Assembly (NCBI GenBank): GCA_963775395.1
Contig: CAVZIX010000020.1
Span: 124,001 to 188,000 of the forward strand
Source of the DNA: JAIBJN01 sp963775395
GTDB taxonomy: Bacteria > Actinomycetota > Thermoleophilia > Gaiellales > Gaiellaceae
Length of the DNA: 64,000 nucleotides
Direction of reading: 5' to 3'
The notes under the pieces were generated by a model, which was given only the letters and a program-made list of their open reading frames with translations, was not told the DNA's origin and did no database searches. How positions within the stretch are numbered: the first letter of the stretch is position 1; the number at the start of each line of letters is the position of its first letter. This document shows positions 53,353 through 62,420 of the stretch, piece by piece. A program made the translations under genes and the position numbers.

Positions 53353-54590
53353 CAGTCCCAGGCCACCGGCAGGGCGGTCAGGGAGCGGAACTGGATGCTC
53401 GGCGCGTAGTCGAGCTCCTCGGACTCGAGCCGGAGCGACCCGAAGCGCTCGGCCAGGGCCCGGAAGACTTCCTGGCCCTCGATGCGCGCGAGCGAGGCGC
53501 CGAGGCAGTAGTGGATGCCGGCGCCGAAGGAGACGTGCGGGTTCGGCTTGCGCCCGATGTCAAAGCGGTCCGGTTCCTCGAACGCACGGGGATCGCGGTT
53601 GGCCGCGGCCATGATCCAGCGGATCCGGTCGCCGGCCTTGATCGTCTTGCCGTGGCGCTCGACGTCCTGCGCGGCGATGCGCTGCGTCGACTTCACGGGC
53701 GGGTCGTAGCGCAGGCACTCCTCGGTGGCCGACCGCGCCGCGCCCGCGGGATCGGCTCGGAGCCGCTCCCACTGGTCCGGGTGGCGAATCAGCGCCAGCG
53801 TCCCGTTGCAGATCAGGTTCATGGTCGTCTCGTGGCCCGCGAAGAGGAGCAGGGCCGTGTTCACGAGCACCTGATGGCGGGTGAAGACGCCCTCCTTCTC
53901 CGCTGAGGCCAGCACCGAGATGAAGTCGTCGCTAGGGGTCGCCGCGCGTTCGTCGACCTTGGGGGAGACGTACTCGATCATCCCCTCGATCCCTTCCATC
54001 AGCAGGCGCATCCGGTTGGGCTCGCCGCGGTTGATGTAGAGCAGGCGGTCGGCGAGGTGGCGCAGGTGCTGGCGGTCCTCCTCGGGCACGCCCATCATCT
54101 GCGTGATCACGCGCACGGGGAGCGGGGCGGCGAGCGCCTCGAGCACGTCCATGCGCCCCTGCAGGGCGACTTCGTCCAGGAGCTCGGCCACTGCCGTCCG
54201 CACGAACGGCCGCCATCCCTCCATCGCCTGCGGCGTGAAGTACTCGTGCACCGCGCTCCGCATCGTGAGGTGCGCCGGCCGGTCGTGCTCGACGAGCTGG
54301 TCGGAGCGGAACTCCTTCACCCGGTCGAAGAGCGGCCCGTCCTGTGCGTCGATCGGAGGGTGGGGCCGCCGCCGGTCGGTCTTGATCACCGCCGAGGAGA
54401 AGAGCTCGTGGTGCCGCACGAGCCACACGAGATCCTCGTAGCGCGTGACGATCCACATCTCCGCGCGCGGGTTCCAGTGCACGGGATCGGTCTCGCGCAA
54501 CCGGCCGAAGTACGCGTACGGGTCGGCGATGACGTCGGGCGCGAAGAGGTCTTCCGGGTCCGCAGCAGCCGCCGTCAGCGAGCTCGCCAT
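53352..54590 (-). CDS. Cytochrome P450
   Basis: A 412-residue soluble bacterial P450. I-helix oxygen motif 'FAGHETTMN' (about 240-248), ExxR in 'EECLRYDPP', and the haem-binding loop 'FGAGIHYCLGASLARIE' with axial Cys near residue 350. It is followed without a gap by a ferredoxin. The substrate is unknown. The start was taken as ATG 54590. A 167-bp palindromic repeat lies upstream (54622-54788). Confidence 0.93.
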   Translation of the reverse strand: MASSLTAAAADPEDLFAPDVIADPYAYFGRLRETDPVHWNPRAEMWIVTRYEDLVWLVRHHELFSSAVIKTDRRRPHPPIDAQDGPLFDRVKEFRSDQLVEHDRPAHLTMRSAVHEYFTPQAMEGWRPFVRTAVAELLDEVALQGRMDVLEALAAPLPVRVITQMMGVPEEDRQHLRHLADRLLYINRGEPNRMRLLMEGIEGMIEYVSPKVDERAATPSDDFISVLASAEKEGVFTRHQVLVNTALLLFAGHETTMNLICNGTLALIRHPDQWERLRADPAGAARSATEECLRYDPPVKSTQRIAAQDVERHGKTIKAGDRIRWIMAAANRDPRAFEEPDRFDIGRKPNPHVSFGAGIHYCLGASLARIEGQEVFRALAERFGSLRLESEELDYAPSIQFRSLTALPVAWD

Positions 54591-54621
54591 GTGCGAATGC
54601 TACGTCCCAGCCAATCCGAAT

Positions 54622-54788
54622 TAGGAGTCATTTCGAGATGACGCTTCGTCGCTGGGGTGCGATGGTCGTTCCGAGGCAAGGACGCAGGGAGCGTTCGTAG
54701 CTGGAGGCTACGGGCGCGACTGAGGACGCGGCATCGGGGCGAGCAGCGTGCCCCAGCGGCACAAGGCTTCGTCTCGAAAGGGCTCCTA
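54622..54788 (-). repeat. Palindromic TAGGAG repeat element, copy B (167 bp, inverted relative to copy A)
   Basis: Ends are TAGGAG (54622-54627) and CTCCTA (54783-54788). Read on the minus strand it shares with copy A a 40-nt identical block (54709-54748) and a 25-nt identical block (54654-54678). Its terminal arms pair over about 30 bp with mismatches (TTTCGAGA, CGCTGGGG in both arms). The central hairpin is CGTAGC-CTCCA-GCTACG, where copy A has CGTATC...GATACG. It lacks the 36-nt insertion of copy A. It lies between recR's terminator and the P450 gene. Confidence 0.7.
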
Positions 54789-54794
54789 CAAAAT

Positions 54795-54830
54795 GTTGAA
54801 CCGGCCGACCCGAAGGCCGCCCGGTTCAAC
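54795..54830 (-). terminator. Rho-independent terminator of the recR operon
   Basis: Minus strand: GTTGAACCGG (54830-54821) pairs perfectly with CCGGTTCAAC (54804-54795) around an inner GGCC/GGCC stem, followed by ATTTTGT. It lies 50 bp after recR; a smaller CCACTT...AAGTGG hairpin precedes it. Confidence 0.75.
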
Positions 54831-54880
54831 GCGAGCACTCTATACAGACACCACTTCTCAATGCAAGTGGCATCTGAAAA

Positions 54881-55471
54881 TCACATGTCGCGTCGGCCCG
54901 CGAGCGCACGGCCAAGGGTCACTTCGTCCGCGTATTCGAGGTCGCCGCCGACGGGCAAGCCGCTCGCGAGACGGGTCACTCGAGTGCGCCCGCGGAGCCG
55001 GTCGGCGATGAAACCTGCGGTCGCCTCGCCGGTCATGTTCGGGTTCGTGGCGAGGACGACCTCCTCCACGCCGTTGCTCTCCACGCGCGCGAGCAGCTCG
55101 TCGATCCGCAGGTGCTGCGGCTCGACGCCGTCGAGCGGGGAGAGCGCGCCGCCGAGGACGTGGTAGAGGCCGCGGTACTCGTGCGTGCGCTCCATGGAGA
55201 GGACGTCGGCGGGCTGCTCCACCACGCAGACGACCGTGCGGTCGCGCCGCGTGTCGAGGCAGATGACGCAGAGCTCCTCCTCGGTCAGGTTCCCGCACTC
55301 GCGGCAGAAGCGGATGCGCTCCTTCACCTCGCGGATCGCCTCGGCAAGCGCGAGCGCCTCCTCCTCGGGCACGCGCAGGAGGTGAAAGGTCAGGCGCTGA
55401 GCCGTGCGGGAGCCGATCCCGGGCAGGCGCGAGAGCTGCGCGATCAGGTTCTCGACGGTCGGGCTGAACAC
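54881..55471 (-). CDS. recR: Recombination mediator RecR
   Basis: A 196-residue protein acting with RecF/RecO to load RecA. Helix-hairpin-helix 'LSRLPGIGSRTAQRLTFHLL' (15-34 region), zinc finger 'CRECGNLTEEELCVIC' (about 57-72), Toprim domain with 'VVEQPADVLSME' and 'GLYHVLGGALSPLDGV'. All family landmarks are present. It is the last gene of the SRP RNA-dnaX-ybaB-recR group common in Gram-positive bacteria, 188 bp after ybaB. Confidence 0.95.
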   Translation of the reverse strand: MFSPTVENLIAQLSRLPGIGSRTAQRLTFHLLRVPEEEALALAEAIREVKERIRFCRECGNLTEEELCVICLDTRRDRTVVCVVEQPADVLSMERTHEYRGLYHVLGGALSPLDGVEPQHLRIDELLARVESNGVEEVVLATNPNMTGEATAGFIADRLRGRTRVTRLASGLPVGGDLEYADEVTLGRALAGRRDM

Positions 55472-55659
55472 GTCAGCCCGTAGTCTGCCTAGAGGCCTGG
55501 TCGGTGGTTGGCGTGCTCGTCGGGGACGGGTGCGACCAAGCCGGGCGCCGCGATCACAGGCAGCGCGTACCTAGAAGGTACGGGCAAGTGTGAGCGCGAC
55601 GAACCGGCGCCGCGTCGCAGCCGCCATCCGCGAGTGCGACAAGCGCCGGCCAGGCCTCT

Positions 55660-55980
55660 CTAAAGGCCCGGCAGGCCCAGGCCCTTGAGGCCGCCGCTCA
55701 CGTCGCCGAGCTTCGACTGCGCCAGATCCTGGGCGTTCTTCAGCGCCTGGTTGACGCCCGCGAGGACGAGGTCCTCGAGCGTCTCCGGGTCGTCGGGGTC
55801 GATCGCCTCCGGCGAGATCTTCACGCCGATGATCTCGCCCGCGCCGCTCGCGGTCACGGTGACCATCCCACCGCCGACGCTGGCCTCGACGCGCTCGTTG
55901 GCGAGCTCGTCCTGCGCCTTGAGCATGTCCTCCTGCATCTGCTGGACCTGCTGGAGCATCTTGTTCATGTCCATGGACAT
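55660..55980 (-). CDS. YbaB/EbfC family nucleoid-associated protein
   Basis: A 106-residue DNA-binding protein: N-terminal helix 'MNKMLQQVQQMQEDMLKAQDEL' and central 'VTVTASGAGEIIGVKISPEAID' strands (in pieces) are diagnostic; a Gly-rich tail ends it. ATG 55980 is 3 bp after the dnaX stop. The 188 bp between it and recR hold a GTACC-TTCTA-GGTAC hairpin but no gene that I can support. Confidence 0.92.
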   Translation of the reverse strand: MSMDMNKMLQQVQQMQEDMLKAQDELANERVEASVGGGMVTVTASGAGEIIGVKISPEAIDPDDPETLEDLVLAGVNQALKNAQDLAQSKLGDVSGGLKGLGLPGL

Positions 55981-55983
55981 CGG

Positions 55984-57609
55984 CTAGTCGGTCTCCTTCC
56001 CGATCTCGCGGGCGTCGAACGTCGTCTTCATCAGGGAGATGATCTCGTCCTCGGTCGCCGGCTCTTCCTCGGCCTCGGGCTCCTCGTGCGGGCCCTCGCC
56101 GACCTCGAACGCGAGCGCGAGCCGGTGCCCGGTGACCTCGTGGAGAACGCCCGCAAGGACGCCGGCGTTCTTCGGCTCCTCGGCGAGCCCGCGGTGGAAC
56201 GAGGCCGCCGGGGGAAACTCGAGCACGAGCCGCTCGCCGTCGAGGGCGATCGGCTTCGCCTCCGTCAGCACCGAGTAGGTCGGGATCGACTTCTCGGAGA
56301 CCGCCGGCAGGATCGTCTGCTTCCAGGCGGCCTGGATCTCGCCGAGGTCGATCGGCGGCCCTTCGCTCGGCGCTGGCGGCTGGGCGACCGGAGCGGGGCT
56401 CTCGGCCTCCGCGGCAGGGGCTGGCGGGGTGGGCCGGTTGGGCTCGGGCGCCCGCTGGGGCTCGCCCCCGCGGAGCCGCGACTCGAGCTGCTCGAGGCGG
56501 TAGGCGGCGGACTCCCGCGAAAGGTCGGCCCCGGGCCGTGTCACCTTCACGAGCGCGAGCTCGAGGGGCAGGCGCGGGTCGCCGCCCTGCCGGACGTCGT
56601 CCACGGCGACGTGGAGCAGGTCGATGAGCCGCAGCACCTCGGGCTCGGCCAGCTGGTTGGCCTGCGAGCGCAGCCGCTCGCGCGTCTCCGGGGTGACCGG
56701 GAGCGAATCGGGCACTTCGCCCATGTGCTGGACGAGCAGCAGGTGGCGCAGGTGCTCGAGCAGGTCGTTGACGAGCCGCGCCAGGTCCTGTCCCTGGTCG
56801 GCGAGCTCCTCGACGAAGGCGAGCAGGCCGGCGGTGTCCTTGTCGACGATCAGGTCGCAGAGGCGGAAGAGCGCTTCCTCGTCGACGGCGCCGAGCAGCT
56901 GGAGGACGGCCTGGACCGTCACTTCGCCGTCGGTCGCCGCGGCGAGCTGGTCGAGCGTCGAGACGGCGTCGCGGAAGCTTCCACGCGCGCTGCGCGCGAC
57001 GAGCGAGAGGGCGGCGTCTGGCGCCTCGATCTTCTCCCCGTCGGCCACCTGCCTGAGCAGCTTCGTGAGCTCGGCGAGACGCGGGCGCGCGAAGAGGAAG
57101 GTCTGGCAGCGGGAGCGCACCGTCCCGAGCACCTTGTGCAGCTCGGTCGTGCAGAAGACGAAGACGAGGTGCGGGGGCGGCTCCTCGATCAGCTTCAGGA
57201 GCGCGTTCCACGCCGCGTCGGTGAGCTGGTGGGCCTCGTCGAGGATGTAGACCTTGAAGCGGCCTTCGACCGGTTGGAGCACGACGTGCTCGCGGATCTC
57301 GCGGACGTCGTCGATCCCGCGCTGGCTCGCGGCGTCCATCTCGATCACGTCGAGCGACGTCCCGCTCGCGATCGTGACGCACGAGTTGCAGGTCTTGTCC
57401 GGCGTCGCCGTCGGGCCCTGCTCGCAGTTGAGCGCCTTGGCGAGGATGCGCGCGAGCGAGGTCTTCCCGGTGCCGCGCGGGCCGGCGAAGAGGTAGGCCT
57501 GGCGCACCTGGTCGTGCTCGATCGCGTTGCGGAGAGTCCGGACTACGGCCTCCTGGCCGACGACCTCGTCGAAGTCCTGCGGCCGGTACTTCCTGTAGAG
57601 CGCGGTCAC
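55984..57609 (-). CDS. dnaX: DNA polymerase III subunit gamma/tau
   Basis: A 541-residue clamp-loader ATPase. The start is GTG 57609, giving the family N-terminus 'TALYRKYRPQDFDEVVGQE'; frames reaching further upstream would run into the SRP RNA. Walker A 'GPRGTGKTSLAR' (about 40-51), zinc-binding 'CEQG...CNSC', Walker B 'YILDEAHQL', sensor 'FCTTE'. A proline-rich linker leads to the tau C-terminal domain. No obvious slippery heptamer for a gamma form was noticed. Confidence 0.95.
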   Translation of the reverse strand: MTALYRKYRPQDFDEVVGQEAVVRTLRNAIEHDQVRQAYLFAGPRGTGKTSLARILAKALNCEQGPTATPDKTCNSCVTIASGTSLDVIEMDAASQRGIDDVREIREHVVLQPVEGRFKVYILDEAHQLTDAAWNALLKLIEEPPPHLVFVFCTTELHKVLGTVRSRCQTFLFARPRLAELTKLLRQVADGEKIEAPDAALSLVARSARGSFRDAVSTLDQLAAATDGEVTVQAVLQLLGAVDEEALFRLCDLIVDKDTAGLLAFVEELADQGQDLARLVNDLLEHLRHLLLVQHMGEVPDSLPVTPETRERLRSQANQLAEPEVLRLIDLLHVAVDDVRQGGDPRLPLELALVKVTRPGADLSRESAAYRLEQLESRLRGGEPQRAPEPNRPTPPAPAAEAESPAPVAQPPAPSEGPPIDLGEIQAAWKQTILPAVSEKSIPTYSVLTEAKPIALDGERLVLEFPPAASFHRGLAEEPKNAGVLAGVLHEVTGHRLALAFEVGEGPHEEPEAEEEPATEDEIISLMKTTFDAREIGKETD

Positions 57610-57659
57610 GAGCGGTCCATCGTAAAGGAGTCGGGAGCCTTCGCGGAACGGGGGAGAAA

Positions 57660-57939
57660 TGCCCGGTCGCGCACCTTCCGTTGTTGAGGCTCTCGAGGCG
57701 GTGCCGGCGACGCTCACTCTGACCAGGCTGCCCCGCGGCACCCGGGAGAAACTGCTTAGCGCTGCTTCCTCCCGGACCTGACGCGGTTCACAGGCTCCCG
57801 GTGCGCGGAACCTGGCCGTCAACGCTCGCGTGCGCGAGCCCATTCCTCGATTGCCATCCCCTCGGGAAGGGATTCGGCCCCGCTGGAGCGGATTGCGGGT
57901 TCAGGGAACCGCTAGCTCCCCGCTTAGCGCGACCGGGCA
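57660..57939 (-). ncRNA. ffs: Large signal recognition particle RNA (Alu + S domains, scRNA type)
   Basis: The conserved S-domain core GTCAGGTCCGG-GAGGAAGCAG is at about 57783-57763, minus. Upstream, an Alu domain like that of Bacillus scRNA is recognisable: GGGGAGCTAGCGG and CCTGAACCCGCAATCCGCTC, then GGGGCCGAATCCC. The ends pair perfectly over 13 bp: TGCCCGGTCGCGC (from 57939) with GCGCGACCGGGCA (to 57660). Total about 280 nt. It lies just upstream of dnaX, the usual Gram-positive order. Exact ends are from pairing only. Confidence 0.92.
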
Positions 57940-57982
57940 CATCGATCGTAGCAGCGGGGCGCCGCTAGACTTCGACGGCTCG

Positions 57983-58054
57983 GGGCGCATAGCTCAGCGG
58001 GAGAGCGCCCGCTTCACACGCGGGAGGTCCCTGGTTCGATCCCAGGTGCGCCCA
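57983..58054 (+). tRNA. tRNA-Val (anticodon CAC)
   Basis: A 72-nt cloverleaf: acceptor GGGCGCA/TGCGCCC with discriminator A; D arm AGCTCAGCGGGAGAGC; anticodon stem CCCGC/GCGGG with loop TTCACAC (anticodon CAC, reads GUG); T arm CTGGTTCGATCCCAG. CCA is not encoded. GUG is a common Val codon in GC-rich genomes. Confidence 0.96.
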
Positions 58055-58106
58055 TCGCCGGATTCCGCCTCGTCGAGCGAAAAGTCCGACCGCTTCAGGA
58101 GCACGC

Positions 58107-58667
<561 letters not shown>

Positions 58668-58715
58668 CCCTTCCCCGCAGGGCTCGGGCGGGTCCACCTC
58701 GGCCCGACCGGTGAG

Positions 58716-60581
58716 TCACGGGTAGTCGACGACGAACACGGGTGCGCCGATGTTGCTCGTGTCGGCCGGGCCGCCGACGCCGTTGACCACGTGGTCGATC
58801 GTGCCCGCGCTCAGGTTGACGGTCATGATGTGATGCAACCGGACGCCTGGGGTCACCGGAACTTCGAAGCCGTTCTCGGTGTGGATCGACGGGTTGTTCC
58901 GGTTGAAGACGTACACACCGCCCCCGAAGAGGTTGTGCGTCGTCACCTGGTCGCCGACCTTGTACCCGGCCCAGCCTTCGATGCCGTCGTGCATCCAATC
59001 CGCCTGGGTCGGCGGATCGTACGGCAGCTCGTTCTGGTACAGGATCGTCGTGCCGTCCTGGCCGTTCCAGATGGTGTTGTACTGCTGGAAGTGCTCGACG
59101 AAGAGGCCGGTCGCCGTCACGCTGTCCCCGTTGACGACGACGCCGTTGCGGCCGATGTTGGTGTTCCAGCGCTCCGTGTCGCCGGAGAAGCCCTCGACGC
59201 CGTGGTCGGCACGCCACACCCAGGTGTGATCGATCAGGACGTCGTCGCTGTTGATCTCGAGCGCGACGTCGGCCTTGCCGATGTGCGGCCCGCCGACGCG
59301 GAAGTACACGTCCGAGAGGGTGGTCGGGTTGGAGGGGTCGCTTTTCGCGTTCTTCTTGGGCTTCTTGCCGACCTGCAGGAGCATCGGCGACTCGACGGTG
59401 CCCGCGTCGATCGTGACGCCGGCGATGACGGCCCCGGAAACATCGTCGACCGTCAGCGGGACGGCGCCGCCGACCGCGGTGAGGGTCGGATGCCCGATGC
59501 CCAGGACAACCGTGTTGGCGCGCTTGACGAAGATGCTCGTCCCCACGTCGTAGACGCCCGGGGTGAGCAGCAGGTTCCTGCCGAGGACCAGTTCGCGATT
59601 GATCGTCTTCACCGAGTCCGACGGGGTCGCGACGAAGAACTGGTTGAGCGGGATCGTGCGCCCCGCCGTCAAGCCGTCGGTCCAAGAGATGCCGCGGGTG
59701 TTCGTCTGCGCCGAGGGCACGCGGACGCTGTACTTGCCCCGGTTGTCGATGAACAGGTACGGCTTCTCGCGGCTGACGGGCGTCGTCTCGAGGGTCGTGT
59801 ACGGCGGATTCGGGAAGCTCGCTTCCGACGGCGCGCCCTCGACGCCCGCGAAGACCTGGTTCCAGACGGCGTTCGACCAGCCGCCGATCCGGCTGTTGCG
59901 GATCAGCCACTGCTGCTGGGAGCCGTTGATGACGAACGGGAGGTTCGAGTCGGCGATGAAGCCGCCGCTGGCGAACTGCGGCCCGGCCGTGCAGTAGTCC
60001 ATGAGCGAGAGGTTGGCGCCGCCGATGTTGAGACGGCGCATCGACACCGCCTGCGAGACGGCCCAGAAGTTCGCCGAGGCGCGACAGCCGTCCTGGCCGA
60101 GGCTGTTGATGTTCAGCGTGAGGTTCGACAGCGTGCGCCAGAAGTTGACCAGGGCGACGCAGTTGCTCGTGCCTCCGTTCTCGAGGCAGCGGTTGTAGAC
60201 CTCGATCTTGCCGTTGATCGTCACGTCCGTCGGTGACGCGCCGAGCCCGGCGACTTCGGTGTAGTAGCCGACCTTCATCTGCAGGGGCTCGGTGGCTGTT
60301 CCGTACACGCCCGGCTTGAACAGGAGCGCGTAGCGGTTCGTGCTCATCTCGGCGTCGACCTGCTGGGCATGGATCGCGTCGACGGTTGCCTGAATCTCGC
60401 TGACCGGCATGCTCGGGTCGAAGATGATCACGTTCGGGCCGAGGCCGGGCTGGCTTTTCGCCGGCCCGCCGGCCAGAGCGGCGCTCGCAGAAACGGCACC
60501 GGCAGCACCCAGCGCAAGCGCGAGCGCGAGTACGAGCGGAAGCCGGACACGAGCCGGCACGGTTGTCGATCGATCATGCAT
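58716..60581 (-). CDS. Secreted right-handed beta-helix protein (pectate-lyase-3 / GH55-like)
   Basis: A 621-residue exported protein; ATG 60581 follows GAGGAGGATCGC, and a signal peptide spans about 14-38 ('LPLVLALALALGAAGAVSASAALAG', two pieces). The mature part repeats short beta rungs ('VIIFDPSMPVSEIQATVDAI', 'ALLFKPGVYG', 'LLLTPGVYDVGTSIFV', 'VVLGIGHPTL', 'VLIDHTWVWRADHG') typical of pectate-lyase-like beta helices, with two related halves as in GH55-type enzymes. Streptomyces homologues carry various uninformative names. Likely an extracellular polysaccharide-active or adhesive protein. Confidence 0.78.
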   Translation of the reverse strand: MHDRSTTVPARVRLPLVLALALALGAAGAVSASAALAGGPAKSQPGLGPNVIIFDPSMPVSEIQATVDAIHAQQVDAEMSTNRYALLFKPGVYGTATEPLQMKVGYYTEVAGLGASPTDVTINGKIEVYNRCLENGGTSNCVALVNFWRTLSNLTLNINSLGQDGCRASANFWAVSQAVSMRRLNIGGANLSLMDYCTAGPQFASGGFIADSNLPFVINGSQQQWLIRNSRIGGWSNAVWNQVFAGVEGAPSEASFPNPPYTTLETTPVSREKPYLFIDNRGKYSVRVPSAQTNTRGISWTDGLTAGRTIPLNQFFVATPSDSVKTINRELVLGRNLLLTPGVYDVGTSIFVKRANTVVLGIGHPTLTAVGGAVPLTVDDVSGAVIAGVTIDAGTVESPMLLQVGKKPKKNAKSDPSNPTTLSDVYFRVGGPHIGKADVALEINSDDVLIDHTWVWRADHGVEGFSGDTERWNTNIGRNGVVVNGDSVTATGLFVEHFQQYNTIWNGQDGTTILYQNELPYDPPTQADWMHDGIEGWAGYKVGDQVTTHNLFGGGVYVFNRNNPSIHTENGFEVPVTPGVRLHHIMTVNLSAGTIDHVVNGVGGPADTSNIGAPVFVVDYP

Positions 60582-60834
60582 GCGATCCTCCTCGTCCTCT
60601 GCGGGAGCGTCGACTGCAGCCATGGCCCGACCCCGACGCAGGGCCGGCCCGTAGTACGCGGACGGTGACCGTTTCCGATCTCGCCATAGTCCCCCCACGG
60701 CTTCGATCTGGTGCTGAGCCTACTCGACCGAGCGTCGACTCTGCAGCCGCGCGTTTGCCAGGACCGGCCGACCGGCGTATCTTGAGTTGAAGCGCACAAG
60801 CCCGCATGCGGCCGGGCTTCCAGCGCACGCCGCT

Positions 60835-62049
60835 ATGTCAGACACCGCCCTCCAGACCGAGGCAGGGGCCAGCGAACAGGCCGTCGTCCCCTCGACCGCG
60901 GGGGAAGTCGCCTCCGGCCAGTCCGGGGCTGTCTCCTTCGCCGAGGTCGTGCGCGTCCACTTCGAGTGGGAGCGGGCCATGCGGCGCGGGACGCCCGACG
61001 ACGAGCTCGAGCAGCGCTTCCGCGACGCGCTCAGGGAGTTCCAGCAGAAGGAAGGGACTCTCCTCCATGCGTACTGGTCGCGCCGCCGGCCCTCGGCCGT
61101 CGCGCTCACCGTCCGCCCGCGGCGCCGGCTCAAGCCGCGGACGCTCAGGCGGTGGCGGCCGCTGCGCGGCAGGGCCCAGAAGGCCGACGACCCGCTCACC
61201 GACGCGGACGCGATCATCCGGCTCCACCGGGTGACCGACTGGCTCGCGCGCGAATCGCAGATCGCGGACCTCCTGCACCACTGCGACACGCTGGGGATCC
61301 GCGTGGGCGAAATCCTGCGCGGGACGAGCGAGCGCATCGCGATGCAGTGGATCTTCGCCGTCCAGAGCCACCTGCTCGGATTCATCGAGCGGACGGAAGG
61401 CAAGGCGACGAAGGCGCAGATCGATGAGATCGTCAGGTCGCAGAAGCGCGAGCTGATCGCGATCGAGGAGTACTACGACCGGGCGGGAGAGAAGACCGCC
61501 AGGGTCGTCTACTTCGGCGGGATGATGCTCGGCGCCTTCTACTCGACCATCCTCGCCGGCCTCGGCGCGCTGGCCCTCTGGGCGGGGGGCTGGATCGAGG
61601 AGCCGCACGTGCGCGGGATCGAGACGTTCTTCGTCTCCTACGCCGCCGGCGGCATCGGCGCCATCGTCAGCGTCATGTTCCGCATGGCCAACGAGGACAA
61701 GTTCGCGATCGACTACGAGGTTGGCCGGCCGACCGTGCGGAAGCTCGGCGCGTTCCGACCGTTCATCGGCGCGATCTTCGGCGTCGCCATGTACTTCCTC
61801 ATCTCGAGCGGGCTCCCGCAGGTGGACCTCCCGCCCAACGAGCAGGCGTTCTTCTACTACGGCACTGTCGCCTTCCTCGCCGGGTTCGCCGAGCGGCGCA
61901 CGAAGGTGATCCTCGGGAGCGCCGAGGGAACGCTCGAGAAGAGCCTGGGCTTCGGCGCCTCCAAGGATTCCGGGTCAGCTTCGTCGAGCTTCGAGGCCGA
62001 CGGGGACGGGGTCGCGCCCGCGCGCGAGCCGGCGGCTCAGGGCGAATAG
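60835..62049 (+). CDS. Membrane protein with long cytoplasmic N-terminus
   Basis: A 404-residue protein from ATG 60835. Residues 1 to about 225 are soluble and highly charged (including an Arg-rich 'RPRRRLKPRTLRRWRPLRGR' stretch); four hydrophobic segments follow ('MMLGAFYSTILAGLGALALWAG', 'FFVSYAAGGIGAIVSVMF', 'FIGAIFGVAMYFLISSG', 'YGTVAFLAGFAERRTKVI', read singly). No family recognised; the layout suggests a small channel-like or sensor membrane domain. A perfect hairpin follows the stop. Confidence 0.7.
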   Translation: MSDTALQTEAGASEQAVVPSTAGEVASGQSGAVSFAEVVRVHFEWERAMRRGTPDDELEQRFRDALREFQQKEGTLLHAYWSRRRPSAVALTVRPRRRLKPRTLRRWRPLRGRAQKADDPLTDADAIIRLHRVTDWLARESQIADLLHHCDTLGIRVGEILRGTSERIAMQWIFAVQSHLLGFIERTEGKATKAQIDEIVRSQKRELIAIEEYYDRAGEKTARVVYFGGMMLGAFYSTILAGLGALALWAGGWIEEPHVRGIETFFVSYAAGGIGAIVSVMFRMANEDKFAIDYEVGRPTVRKLGAFRPFIGAIFGVAMYFLISSGLPQVDLPPNEQAFFYYGTVAFLAGFAERRTKVILGSAEGTLEKSLGFGASKDSGSASSSFEADGDGVAPAREPAAQGE

Positions 62050-62059
62050 GGCTGTGCCG

Positions 62060-62088
62060 CCGGGGTAGGCCGCGTCGGCCTACCCCGG
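62060..62088. terminator. 13-bp bidirectional terminator hairpin
   Basis: CCGGGGTAGGCCG (62060-62072), loop CGT, CGGCCTACCCCGG (62076-62088), between the convergent membrane-protein gene and the small gene at 62103. Confidence 0.7.
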
Positions 62089-62102
62089 GGCGGGGCGCGC
62101 GA

Positions 62103-62294
62103 TCAAGCAGAGATTCGCACGGAGGCAGCGAGGCGACTCGCCGCCTCCGCGTCGCGGCGGGCAACTTTCAGGCGCCAGCTGAGCTGCGCCTTCGGAAACG
62201 CCCTGAACCGGTCGGCCAACTCCTCCGCGGGCATCGTCGCGTCGGCGTCGACGGTGAGCTCGAAAGTCTCCACGGGTTCCTTGACCGACAGCAT
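62103..62294 (-). CDS. Small conserved-looking protein, 63 residues
   Basis: ATG 62294 follows AAGGAGAATCAGA, a good ribosome-binding site. The sequence ('VETFELTVDADATMPAEELA', 'RFRAFPKAQLSWRLKVARR') has alternating strands and helices without Cys or membrane segment. It lies alone between convergent and divergent neighbours. No family recognised; start signal and composition support it being real. Confidence 0.55.
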   Translation of the reverse strand: MLSVKEPVETFELTVDADATMPAEELADRFRAFPKAQLSWRLKVARRDAEAASRLAASVRISA

Positions 62295-62420
62295 TCTGAT
62301 TCTCCTTCGGTGGGGGGCTGTCGAAGGGGAGGACAGCCGCGCGGGTCGAACCTTGCGCCTACAGGCGCCGGAATCCCCCGTTTGACGGGCCCTGTCGGTA
62401 CGGGAGGGGTAGGTTGAGGC

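Noticed and set aside
57610..57843. Upstream extension of DnaX to an ATG at 57843
   Set aside because: It would translate through the SRP RNA; the conserved N-terminus begins at GTG 57609.
57661..57960. A second tRNA next to tRNA-Val on the minus strand
   Set aside because: The tRNA-like GGTTC and CCGAATCCC segments belong to the Alu domain of the SRP RNA.
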